From contig CADBBK010000013.1 in the NCBI GenBank assembly GCA_902792895.1, positions 1 to 64,000 on the forward strand: a stretch of DNA of 64,000 nt, given 5' to 3'. The position numbers and the translations under genes were made by a program. The DNA is from an uncultured Bacteroidales bacterium (GTDB lineage: Bacteria > Bacteroidota > Bacteroidia > Bacteroidales > Muribaculaceae). A model generated the notes under the pieces. That model made no database searches. It was not told the DNA's origin and was given only the letters and a program-made list of their open reading frames with translations. Position 1 is the stretch's first letter; each line of letters begins with the position of its first letter. This document shows, piece by piece, positions 34,223 through 42,769 of this stretch.

Positions 34223-34249
34223 TTTTACCAATCACTTCAAATTGAGCCC

Positions 34250-34374
34250 GTGTCATCATTGGCCCATCAATGGGTTAAAACTACGAATTACGCTAACCTT
34301 ACGAATTGATGACTCTGCGTAGCCAAAATTCATTCGTTTAATTAGCGTAATTCGTAGTTTTTAAAAGATGACAC
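34250..34374. repeat. Nested palindromic element, copy 1
   Basis: Outer arms GTGTCATC (34250-34257) and GATGACAC (34367-34374) enclose a perfect 20-bp inverted repeat: AAAACTACGAATTACGCTAA (34277-34296) and its complement (34342-34361). It lies between the convergent YbjN-like and C10 protease genes and may work as a terminator. A shorter relative lies at 37490-37603, in the same position relative to the paralogous protease. Confidence 0.8.
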
Positions 34375-34389
34375 AGCCTTCTCCAAGTG

Positions 34390-37374
34390 TTACTGGCCAG
34401 TTAGGATGATGTTGACCACGGCGTTGATGTCGGCAACGCTCACATCATCGTCACCGTTGACGTCAACGGGCCATGCCGACGTGCCGCCCAGGATGATGGC
34501 ATCGATGATGAGGTTGACATCGGCAATGGTCACCTCGCCGTCACCGTTCACGTCGGCAGCCTCGGCCAGGAAATTGACGCCCTGGATGTTGGTAAAGTGT
34601 TTCCACACCAGCGCCTCACGATAGGCATCAACCGACTCGCGGGGAACACGGACCACAGCATTGTTATAGACCTTGTCGGCAAAAGAGGTTTTTCCCCTTA
34701 GGTAAGGTGGAGTGACGGCACGGCTGGTGATCGTCTGCAGCGCGTTGCAGCCCCCGAAGACGTACATCCCGACCGATTCGACACGGCTGCCTAGGGTGAC
34801 CGCCTGCAGCGACCGGCAACCGTTGAAGGCTTTCTCGCCCACGGTGCGCACGCCGTTGCCCACGGTGGCCACGGTCATCTGCTTGCAGCCCAGGAAGGCC
34901 TGCTCGCCGATGGATTCCACCCCACCACCCATGGTGAGACTGGTCAAGCCTTCGCATTGGATAAACGCATAGTCGTTGATGCTTGTCACTCCGGCAGGGA
35001 CCTTGAGGTCGCACACTTCCTTGCCGCCCACATGCAGGTGGCGGGCAAAGAAGAGCGGATTGGCCTGATTGTCACCAAACGAAATATGGCACCACGCGGC
35101 CACATCACTGGCCTCGACATGAGACAACTGATTACAGGACTTGAACGCATGCTCGCCGATGCGGTCCGGAGCGCCCTTCAGGACAACGCTGCCGAGCGAT
35201 GAGCACTCGGTAAAGGCACCACTTCCGATGAGCGAGATGCTTGCCGGGACAGTGATCTGCTGCAAACCGTAGCATCCATAAAACGCATAATCCTCTATTT
35301 GCTGCAGCCCCTCGTTGAGGCTCACACCGGTCAGGCCGCTGCCGCAGAATGCCGCATACCCCAATCGGGTGACCGTGCCGGGCAGTGCCACGCTGTCCAG
35401 GGACAGGCAATCATAGAAAGCGTAATCACCCACATGCTCGAGTCCGGGATTCAAGGTCACCTGAGCCAGATTATAGCATTCACAGAAGGAGCCATCATTC
35501 AACTTCGTTACCGATCCGGGGATGTCAACCTGCGTCAGGCGCTTACAACCATTGAAGGCATAGTCACCGATTGACTGCAATGACCGGGGCAACGACAAGC
35601 CGGTCAGTTGCTCGCAATAATAGAAGGCCTCCAGCCCGATGGACTGTAACGACTGCGGCAGCGAGGCGCTGGTCAGTCCGGTGCAGTACTTGAAAGCATC
35701 GTTGCCAACCTCGGTGATACCGTCTTCAATCACAATGCTGTGCAGGCGCTCGTAGAAGGCAAACTGATAGTCCTTCACTTTCCCTGCCGACGACGGAACC
35801 ACCACGTCGGTCATCGGGGTGCCCACCTTGTCGTAGAGCATGCCGCCATAGGACACCGGCGATGATGCGCTCGAGGCAAAGTCCATCGAGCACCAGGCCT
35901 CGATATCATCGACATACACCTCGCTAAGCGCTCGATCGTCGGCAAAAACATTTCTACACATCAACTTGTTTCGGCCCTCGAGGCGCACCGTCTTCAACCC
36001 GGTACAGTTGGCGAAGGCACCCTCACCGACGCAGGTCACCGACGCCGGCAACGTGACCTCGGTCAGCCCCTCGCAGTCCATGAACGCACAGGGCGCGATA
36101 GCAGCAACAGTCAGGGTCTCGCCATCATGTGTCACGGTCTCGGGGATAGTGATCGAGCCCGAGTAGCAGTTGGCCATGATATCCCGTCGCACGACCTCGA
36201 CGACGTCACCGACGCGATGATAACACAGTCCCGACTCCTCAAAGTCGTAAAGCGGCGCCTGGGCACCCTCGGGGTCGGGATAGACATGATGCTGCATCGT
36301 CTGATAGTAATTGAATTGCCAGTCAGAACTGCCCAGGGCATCCAGCACATAGTAGCCATTGCCGCCGCCCCAGCCCCAGTTGACGTGGTATCTGCCGCCG
36401 GAATAGCCATCGAGGACAAAGGCATGAGCACCCCCAAAGCCTGCCCCGGTGTACAAGACAGGACGGCCATTGGACAGGTCCTCCATGATCATCTCGTTCC
36501 ATTGCCCGTCATCATAGTCGTCTCGTGACAGGCATTGCGCCTCGCGGTTGTAGCCAAAGCGCTTCAATCCCATGAGTTGCTCGTCCTGCCAGGCACCGCT
36601 GCCCATGGAGGTATAATCCATGTAACAACTCTGGCCGCAATACCTCAGCAGCGTGGCGACGGCAGCGCCTTGCTCCTCACTATAGCCCCCGGAACTGTAG
36701 TAGTCCAGCATATTGTCCCAGTCCACCTGAGTACCCGGCAATGCCGGCACATGGTACTGCTCGGTTATTGTCACATAACCGGGTAACGGGGGCAGTTCGG
36801 CAGGATATTTCCAGAAGTACATTACCATAGCCATCGCCGTTGCGACGCAGCCCGTGGCAGTGGACTCCCCGTTAATCACCGGGCACTGGTTGTTGAAAGG
36901 GGTGTCCTGGTGCCAGATGGACTTGAGCAGTGGCGCTATCACCACATCGTCGTCAGGCGCCCGCTTGGGGGAGGGCACGTTGACACCGGCCTGCTCGGCA
37001 AGCCACTCGATTTGGGCCTTGTACTGGTCGAGCCACCACTGCAGGTTGGGGGGGAGGGCCGCCATGTCAAGGGCCTGGTCGCCATAGGCCAGAATCTGCT
37101 CGGCACGGTCATCACCGGCCACAATGACAAAGGCATCTCCACGGTCGGAGTTAAACACATAGTAATCGGCGCTGCCGGGACGGGACGGCGACTGCTCGGT
37201 ATAGGCCAACCGAAGGCTGATGCCGCCCGGAGACATCAACTTGCCCGCGTTGCAGGACTGCAGAAACTCAGTCGCCAACGCCTGGGCGCCAACGGCATCC
37301 ACATCGGCCGCCCGCATTGGCGCCGATAACGACAGCAGCAATGCTGCCATCAAAAATGACTTCACGTAACTCAT
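34390..37374 (-). CDS. C10 (streptopain-type) cysteine protease with BspA-like LRRs and dockerin tail, copy 1
   Basis: 994 aa from the ATG at 37374 (ATG codons at 37380 and 37419 are possible). Signal peptide ends at PMRA. A streptopain-type propeptide (about 23-125) is followed by the protease domain with the nucleophile in TATGCVATAMA (C176) and the histidine in GGAHAFVLDGY (H317). Next come about fifteen BspA/TpLRR-type repeats of about 23 residues (about 420-910; core I.xxxAFxxCxxLTxVxLP). The end carries two dockerin-like calcium loops (DVNGDGEVTIADV and DVNGDDDVSVADI). It should be an exported cysteine endopeptidase held at the surface or secreted. It is a tandem paralog of the next gene. 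No clear promoter lies directly upstream, so read-through from copy 2 is possible. Confidence 0.9.
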   Translation of the reverse strand: MSYVKSFLMAALLLSLSAPMRAADVDAVGAQALATEFLQSCNAGKLMSPGGISLRLAYTEQSPSRPGSADYYVFNSDRGDAFVIVAGDDRAEQILAYGDQALDMAALPPNLQWWLDQYKAQIEWLAEQAGVNVPSPKRAPDDDVVIAPLLKSIWHQDTPFNNQCPVINGESTATGCVATAMAMVMYFWKYPAELPPLPGYVTITEQYHVPALPGTQVDWDNMLDYYSSGGYSEEQGAAVATLLRYCGQSCYMDYTSMGSGAWQDEQLMGLKRFGYNREAQCLSRDDYDDGQWNEMIMEDLSNGRPVLYTGAGFGGAHAFVLDGYSGGRYHVNWGWGGGNGYYVLDALGSSDWQFNYYQTMQHHVYPDPEGAQAPLYDFEESGLCYHRVGDVVEVVRRDIMANCYSGSITIPETVTHDGETLTVAAIAPCAFMDCEGLTEVTLPASVTCVGEGAFANCTGLKTVRLEGRNKLMCRNVFADDRALSEVYVDDIEAWCSMDFASSASSPVSYGGMLYDKVGTPMTDVVVPSSAGKVKDYQFAFYERLHSIVIEDGITEVGNDAFKYCTGLTSASLPQSLQSIGLEAFYYCEQLTGLSLPRSLQSIGDYAFNGCKRLTQVDIPGSVTKLNDGSFCECYNLAQVTLNPGLEHVGDYAFYDCLSLDSVALPGTVTRLGYAAFCGSGLTGVSLNEGLQQIEDYAFYGCYGLQQITVPASISLIGSGAFTECSSLGSVVLKGAPDRIGEHAFKSCNQLSHVEASDVAAWCHISFGDNQANPLFFARHLHVGGKEVCDLKVPAGVTSINDYAFIQCEGLTSLTMGGGVESIGEQAFLGCKQMTVATVGNGVRTVGEKAFNGCRSLQAVTLGSRVESVGMYVFGGCNALQTITSRAVTPPYLRGKTSFADKVYNNAVVRVPRESVDAYREALVWKHFTNIQGVNFLAEAADVNGDGEVTIADVNLIIDAIILGGTSAWPVDVNGDDDVSVADINAVVNIILTGQ

Positions 37375-37433
37375 AATCATCCAAATTTTATAATAATTAG
37401 TAATAAAAGAAAAAATCAATCATCCGTTGTGTA

Positions 37434-37455
37434 GAGACGCAAAATATTGCGTCTC
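37434..37455. repeat. Palindromic GAGACGCAAAA-type repeat, copy 2
   Basis: GAGACGCAAAATATTGCGTCTC is a 9-bp perfect hairpin preceded by GTA. The bases after it (TGCGTAATGCC, then GATTGGAGG) also follow the copy at 59656-59742, showing that a longer unit is repeated. Confidence 0.8.
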
Positions 37456-37489
37456 AAGGGTCCGCACATGCGTAATGCCTGGTGATTGG

Positions 37490-37603
37490 AGGCTGTGTCA
37501 TCATTGGCCCATCAATGAGTTAAAATTACGAATTACACGAACCTTGCCAAAATTCATTAGTTTAATTAGCGAAATTCGTAGTTTTTAAAAGATGACACAG
37601 CCT
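37490..37603. repeat. Palindromic MITE-like element, copy 2
   Basis: Perfect 13-bp terminal inverted repeats AGGCTGTGTCATC (37490-37502) and GATGACACAGCCT (37591-37603) bound a 114-bp element. Its interior matches the copy at 34250-34374 (CCCATCAATG, TACGAATTAC, CCAAAATTCATT, TAATTAGCG, AATTCGTAGTTTTTAAAAG) but lacks about 20 central bases. It carries no coding sequence. Confidence 0.75.
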
Positions 37604-37613
37604 TCTCCAGACC

Positions 37614-40601
37614 TTACCGTCCAGTGAGGATGATGTTGACCACGGCATTGATGTCGGCAACACTCACCTCACCGTCACCGTTCACGTCAACAGGCCATGC
37701 CGACGCGCCGCCCTGTAGGATGGCATCGATGATGAGGTTGACATCGGCAATGGTCACCTCGCCGTCACCGTTCACGTCGGCCGCCTCCATAGCATGGAAA
37801 TTGACGCCCTGGATGTTGTTGAAGCGCCTCCACACCAGCGCCTCACGATAGGCATCGAGCGACTCGCGGGGGACACTGACCACGGCATTGTTATACACCT
37901 TGTCGCTGAACGAGCCGACGCCCCTCAAGTAAGGCGGTGTGACGGCACGGCTGGTGATGCTGGTCACTGCAGTACTGCCCCCGAAGGAATACATGCCCAC
38001 CGAGTCCACACTGCTGCCAAAGGTGACTTTCTTCAATCGGGTACAGGTGTTGAAGGCCTTCTCACCGATTTTCTGAACACCGTCGCCCAGGTCTGCTTCG
38101 GTCATCTGCTTGCAGCTGAAGAATGCCTGCTCACCGATGCGCTCCACGTCGTCGCCCACCGTCAGGCGGGTCAGGCTCTCGCAACGGCTGAAGGCGAAAT
38201 CACTGATGCGCTTCACGCCGGCGGGAATGGCCAGGTCTTGCAGTTCCTCACCATTGAGGTAGAGGTGGCGGGCATGATAAACGGGATTGGCTTGCATATC
38301 GGGAAACGCGATTCTGCACCACGAGGCGATATCGCTGATATCAACCCGGGCCAGTTTGGAACAGGACTTGAAGGCCATGGTCCCGATGCGATCAACGGCT
38401 GGCGGGATGCTGACAGCGGTGAGCGAAGCATTGCCGCTGAAGGCCTCCCTGCCAATCCATGTGACACTAGCGGGAAGGGTGACCTCCTGCAGGCTGGTGC
38501 AACCGCTGAATGCCAAAGCCGGAATTCCCTCCAACTGGTCGCCAAAGGTGACTTGGGTGAGATTGGTGTTATCGATAAACGCCCCTTCGCCCATCGTAAC
38601 GACCGTGGAAGGAATCGACACGCTGGTGAGCGACGAACAGTAACTGAAGGCATACGGCCCCAGATCGATAAGGCCTGCGGGCAGTTTCACACTGGTCAGA
38701 TTGGGGCAGCCACCGAAAGCTTCCTCGGGCAGCGACGTGACACCATCGGGAATATCCACATGGGTTAATTCGTAGCAGTCGGCAAACGCCATCGGGCCTA
38801 TCGTCGTGAGAGAAGCCGGGAGATCGATATGGGACATCTCGATGCATGCCCCAAAGGCAAGCCGCCCTATTGAGCGTAGCGTCGAGGGCAAGACGATATC
38901 TTTCATAGCCGCCATGAGAAATGCACATTCGCCTATCGATGTGATGCCCTCCTCGAGCGTGGCATACTGCAGATTCCTCCAGCCGGCACACGCATAGTCC
39001 TTGACTTTTCCCATCGAGCCAGGCACAACCAGATTCGTAATGCCGGCACCATGCTGGTCGTGCAGGTCAGCGTAGTTGTTCAGCGGATTGGCTTCCATGT
39101 TCTTGAAGTCCATACTCAACCAGGACTCGATATCGTCCACATAGACATGCGTCAGATTATAGCACATGGCGAACGCACCATAGCCGAAGGTCTTATTGCC
39201 TCCCTTAAGACGCACGGTTTCCATATAATCACTGCAGGCAAAGGCATACCGGCCGATGCTCGTCACGGTTGACGGCACAACCACCTGCACGAGAAGCTGG
39301 CAGTTCAGGAATGCCTTGTCGCCGATAGCGGTAACGGTCAGCGTCTGGCCGTTATAGGTCACGGTTTCGGGAATAATGATAGTGCCGCTGTAGGTGTTGT
39401 AACGTAAGTCCTTGCTGACGACCATCGCGGTATTGCCTGTCTGCTTATAGTAGATTCCCGCCGACTCAAAGTCGTAGGCCGTCGATGTGCCGCCTCCCTG
39501 GGGATCGGGATAGATGCCATGCTGCATCGTCTGATAGTAATTGAATTCATACAATGAAGTGCCCAGGGCATCCAGCGCGAAATAGCCGTCGCTGCTACCG
39601 CCCCAGCCCCAGTTGACGTGGAACATCTGGCCATCATAGCCGTCAAGGATAAAGGCATGCCCGGTGTAGCTTTCGGTATAACCATAATACAGCACGGGGC
39701 GGCCGGCCATCAGGTCCTCGAGGATCATGTCGATCCACTGGTCGCGACCATAAAAGTTGCGTGACAGCAATTCGGCTTCATCATTATAGCCAAACAGCTG
39801 CAGTGCCATGAGGGCATTCATTTCCGAGGCTCCGCTCGCATCGGGACCATACTCCATGTAGGCTGCCTGACCGCAATAGCGCATGAGCGTGGCCACGGCA
39901 TCGGCCTGGGCCTCGGTATAGCGGCCGCTATGGTACTCATCAAGCATATCGTCCCAGCGCAGCTCGGTGGCCGGCAGATCAGGCAGTGTTAATTTCCAGT
40001 TGACTTGGTAGCCTGGCAGTTCAGGCAACGATTCGGGATACTTCCAGTAATACATCACCTGGGCCATCGCGGTGGCCGTGCAGCCGGTCAGGCAGCGTTC
40101 GCCGTTCATCTCAGGGCACAGGTTGTAATATGGTTCCCTCTGATCCCAGCGACAGGTGACGAGCGGGTCAACGGTGACCGTTTCGGCACGGGCTCGGGAA
40201 CGGCGGGGCTGGGCAACGGGAGGTTGGCCGGCAAGCCAGTCGATCTGGGCCTTGTATTGGTCGAGCAGACAACGCATGTTGGGCGGGATATTATCCACGT
40301 CCAGGGCGTGGTCACCGCGGGCCAGAATCGGCTCGGCACGGTCATCACCCGCCACGATGACAAAGGCGTCATCGGCATTGAACACATAGTAGGCCACACT
40401 CCCCGCACGGGACGCCGAGCGCTCGGTGTGCGCCAGCCGCAGGTTGACACCGCCTGGAGCCATCAATTTTCCGGATTGACGGTTCTGCAGGTAACTTTTC
40501 GCTAAGGCCTGAGCGCTAGTGACATCCACATCAGCAGCACACAGTTCCAACGAGAGCAGCAGAGCCGCTGCTACTATCAAAAATGTTCTCATGTAATTCA
40601 T
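37614..40601 (-). CDS. C10 (streptopain-type) cysteine protease with BspA-like LRRs and dockerin tail, copy 2
   Basis: 995 aa with signal peptide (MRTFLIVAAALLLSLELCA; an internal ATG at 40592 is possible). The layout matches the neighbouring copy: propeptide, protease domain with nucleophile C174 (LTGCTATAMAQ) and histidine H315 (TGHAFILDGYD), then LRR_5 repeats with AFxxCxxL cores. The two dockerin-like loops at the C terminus are nearly identical to those of copy 1, while the N-terminal half and many LRRs have diverged. Catalytic residues are intact in both, so both are probably active. A good promoter lies at 40651-40681. Its ligand or target protein is unknown; LRRs of this type often bind host proteins. 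Confidence 0.9.
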   Translation of the reverse strand: MNYMRTFLIVAAALLLSLELCAADVDVTSAQALAKSYLQNRQSGKLMAPGGVNLRLAHTERSASRAGSVAYYVFNADDAFVIVAGDDRAEPILARGDHALDVDNIPPNMRCLLDQYKAQIDWLAGQPPVAQPRRSRARAETVTVDPLVTCRWDQREPYYNLCPEMNGERCLTGCTATAMAQVMYYWKYPESLPELPGYQVNWKLTLPDLPATELRWDDMLDEYHSGRYTEAQADAVATLMRYCGQAAYMEYGPDASGASEMNALMALQLFGYNDEAELLSRNFYGRDQWIDMILEDLMAGRPVLYYGYTESYTGHAFILDGYDGQMFHVNWGWGGSSDGYFALDALGTSLYEFNYYQTMQHGIYPDPQGGGTSTAYDFESAGIYYKQTGNTAMVVSKDLRYNTYSGTIIIPETVTYNGQTLTVTAIGDKAFLNCQLLVQVVVPSTVTSIGRYAFACSDYMETVRLKGGNKTFGYGAFAMCYNLTHVYVDDIESWLSMDFKNMEANPLNNYADLHDQHGAGITNLVVPGSMGKVKDYACAGWRNLQYATLEEGITSIGECAFLMAAMKDIVLPSTLRSIGRLAFGACIEMSHIDLPASLTTIGPMAFADCYELTHVDIPDGVTSLPEEAFGGCPNLTSVKLPAGLIDLGPYAFSYCSSLTSVSIPSTVVTMGEGAFIDNTNLTQVTFGDQLEGIPALAFSGCTSLQEVTLPASVTWIGREAFSGNASLTAVSIPPAVDRIGTMAFKSCSKLARVDISDIASWCRIAFPDMQANPVYHARHLYLNGEELQDLAIPAGVKRISDFAFSRCESLTRLTVGDDVERIGEQAFFSCKQMTEADLGDGVQKIGEKAFNTCTRLKKVTFGSSVDSVGMYSFGGSTAVTSITSRAVTPPYLRGVGSFSDKVYNNAVVSVPRESLDAYREALVWRRFNNIQGVNFHAMEAADVNGDGEVTIADVNLIIDAILQGGASAWPVDVNGDGEVSVADINAVVNIILTGR

Positions 40602-40650
40602 AATTCAGGTCAATTTTATAATAATTAGTAATAACATCAATTCAATTTGG

Positions 40651-40681
40651 CAAATTTATAACAGTTTTCATTCAAATGCAA
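40651..40681 (-). promoter_or_regulatory. Predicted promoter of C10 protease copy 2
   Basis: On the minus strand TTG (40681-40679) is followed after 20 bp by TAAATTTG (40658-40651), a full match to the consensus with standard spacing. The AT-rich leader (ATTTTATAATAATTAGTAAT) is shared with the upstream region of copy 1 near 37385-37404. Confidence 0.75.
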
Positions 40682-40838
40682 GTTATTTTTACGTTTTTTG
40701 AGAAATTATGACCAATTAAGTGCTTATTGACCGAAAACTGCCAGCCGATGGCTGAAAACTGAAATGTTTTTGGATAAATTTGGAGGCGCCTCAGCAATTA
40801 AAGTAAACTTTATTGCATTCGGCTTGCACAAATTTTAT

Positions 40839-40846
40839 TAACTTTG
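40839..40846 (+). promoter_or_regulatory. -7 promoter element (TAACTTTG)
   Basis: An exact match 29 bp before the ATG at 40875, followed by GCAGGTTGT as at the first promoter of the window. A TTG lies 23 bp upstream, slightly long. It probably drives the acyl-CoA synthetase/prfB/asd run. Confidence 0.65.
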
Positions 40847-40874
40847 CAGGTTGTTAACCAAAGCATGATGGCTT

Positions 40875-42731
40875 ATGAATAGATTTGTAGAACTGATTCC
40901 CCGGCAGTGCGCCAAATACGGTGAACGCGAAGCGCTGCGCTTCCGTGACTACGAGACGCAGGTGTGGTCTTCCATCACATGGCAAGAGTTCAGTCGCCTC
41001 ATCGACTGCGCGGCAGGGGCCCTGTATATGGGTGGTGTTGAGCCCCAAGGTCGCGTGTGCCTGTTCACGCAGAACTGCCCCGAAGTGCTGATTACGCACT
41101 TCGGCGCCTTTTACAACCGTGCCATCCCCGTGCCCATCTATGCCACGAGCAGCCGCGACGAGGCTGCCTATATCGTCAACGACTCGGGGGCGACCATCCT
41201 GTTCACCGGCGACCAGGGACAATATGACATCGCACGTCAAATCATCGACGAGTGCCCCACGCTCAAGTTCATCGTCACCCTGCATCCCGAGGTCAAGCGC
41301 GACAAGGATGACAGGACCACACTGACGTGGGACGAGTTCATCAAGACGGGCGACAAACTGGGCAAGGAGGTCACCAGCCGCATCGAGCAGCGCAAGCAAG
41401 AGGGCGTGGACACCGACATCATGTATCTCATCTACACCTCGGGCACGACAGGCGTCCCCAAGGGCGTGATGCTCATGCACAGCAACATGAATGCCGCCAT
41501 GGATGCCCATCTCGAGCGCTTTGACACCATCATCGACGACAAGACCGACGTGTCGCTGAGTTTCCTGCCCTTCAGCCACGTGTTTGAGTTGGGGTGGACC
41601 ATGGTGTGCCTGTGCAGCGGCATCCGCGTCGCCATCAACTACAACCCTAAGGAAATCCAGCGCGCCGTCAAGGAGGTACAGCCCAACTACATGTGCAGCG
41701 TGCCGCGCTTCTGGGAGAAGGTGTACACCGCCATCAACGACAACCTCGCCAGCGCCAAGCCCGTGGTGCGCATGATGGTGAAGCAGGCCATCCGCGTGGG
41801 CAAGACGCGCAACATGAAATATGCCCGCGTGGGTAAGAAAGCCCCCGCGCTGATCGAGCGCCAGTACCAATACTTCGAGAAGAAGGTCTTCAAGAAACTG
41901 CGCGGTGCCATCGGCGTGGTTGACGGCAAGATGTTCCCCACCGCTGGAGCGATGCTCAGCGACAACATCACCGAGTTTATGCACGCTGTGGGCATCAACA
42001 TCTGCATCGGCTACGGCTTGAGCGAGACCAATGCCTCGGTGAGCTTCTTCAAGCCCGGCGAGTGGACATTGGGCACCATCGGCATGCCCATCTCGAGCAT
42101 CCAGGTGAAGATCGGTGACAAGAACGAGATTCTCGTCAAGGGACCGACCGTGATGAAGGGCTACTACAACAAGCCCGAGGAGACCGCCGAGGCCATCGAT
42201 GCCGACGGATGGTTCCACACCGGCGACTGCGGTGAGATAGCCCCGACCGGCGAACTCATCCTTACCGAGCGCCTCAAGGACCTGTTCAAGACCAGCAACG
42301 GCAAATATATCGCCCCGCAGGTGCTCGAGACGCTGCTGGGCCAGGACAAGTACATCGAGCAGGTCACCATCATCGGCGACGGCCGCAAGTATGTGTCGGC
42401 ACTCATCGTCCCCGACTTTGAGGAACTCAAGGCCTATGCCGACAAAAAGCGCATCGTGCACCGCAGCATCGAGGAACTGGTCAACAACCCCGACATCCAC
42501 AAGATGATGGAGGAACGCATCAACGACTACCAGAAGGATCTGGCCAGTTACGAGCAGATCAAGCGCTTCGTGCTGCTGCCCAAGCCCTTCACGATGGAGA
42601 CTGGCGAACTGACCAACACGCTGAAGATTCGCCGCGCGGTCATCAGCAAGCGCTACCGTCCCCTCATCGACGCGATGTATGCCGCCGACTACCGCAAGAA
42701 GAAAGACAAAAACGAACCCGCAAACAACTAA
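40875..42731 (+). CDS. Long-chain acyl-CoA synthetase (AMP-binding family)
   Basis: 618 aa. ANL-superfamily enzyme that activates a fatty acid with ATP and then forms acyl-CoA. The P-loop signature YTSGTTGVPKGV lies at about 187-198, the adenine-binding YGLSETNA near 376-383, and the WFHTGDCGEI hinge near 445-454. The C-terminal domain has the LKDLFKTSNGKYIAPQ segment of the long-chain (FAA-like) branch. Full length. It is first in a + strand run with prfB (38 nt), an ArgB-like gene and asd. The genes are not in one pathway, so this looks like a housekeeping transcription unit. The exact chain length of the substrate cannot be read. Confidence 0.92.
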   Translation: MNRFVELIPRQCAKYGEREALRFRDYETQVWSSITWQEFSRLIDCAAGALYMGGVEPQGRVCLFTQNCPEVLITHFGAFYNRAIPVPIYATSSRDEAAYIVNDSGATILFTGDQGQYDIARQIIDECPTLKFIVTLHPEVKRDKDDRTTLTWDEFIKTGDKLGKEVTSRIEQRKQEGVDTDIMYLIYTSGTTGVPKGVMLMHSNMNAAMDAHLERFDTIIDDKTDVSLSFLPFSHVFELGWTMVCLCSGIRVAINYNPKEIQRAVKEVQPNYMCSVPRFWEKVYTAINDNLASAKPVVRMMVKQAIRVGKTRNMKYARVGKKAPALIERQYQYFEKKVFKKLRGAIGVVDGKMFPTAGAMLSDNITEFMHAVGINICIGYGLSETNASVSFFKPGEWTLGTIGMPISSIQVKIGDKNEILVKGPTVMKGYYNKPEETAEAIDADGWFHTGDCGEIAPTGELILTERLKDLFKTSNGKYIAPQVLETLLGQDKYIEQVTIIGDGRKYVSALIVPDFEELKAYADKKRIVHRSIEELVNNPDIHKMMEERINDYQKDLASYEQIKRFVLLPKPFTMETGELTNTLKIRRAVISKRYRPLIDAMYAADYRKKKDKNEPANN

Positions 42732-42769
42732 GAACTAGCGACTAGAAGTCAAGGACTACAAACCAAACA

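Noticed and set aside
40854..42500. 548-codon minus-strand frame opposite the acyl-CoA synthetase
   Set aside because: The plus-strand gene has clear AMP-binding motifs; the opposite frame is only a GC-skew artefact.
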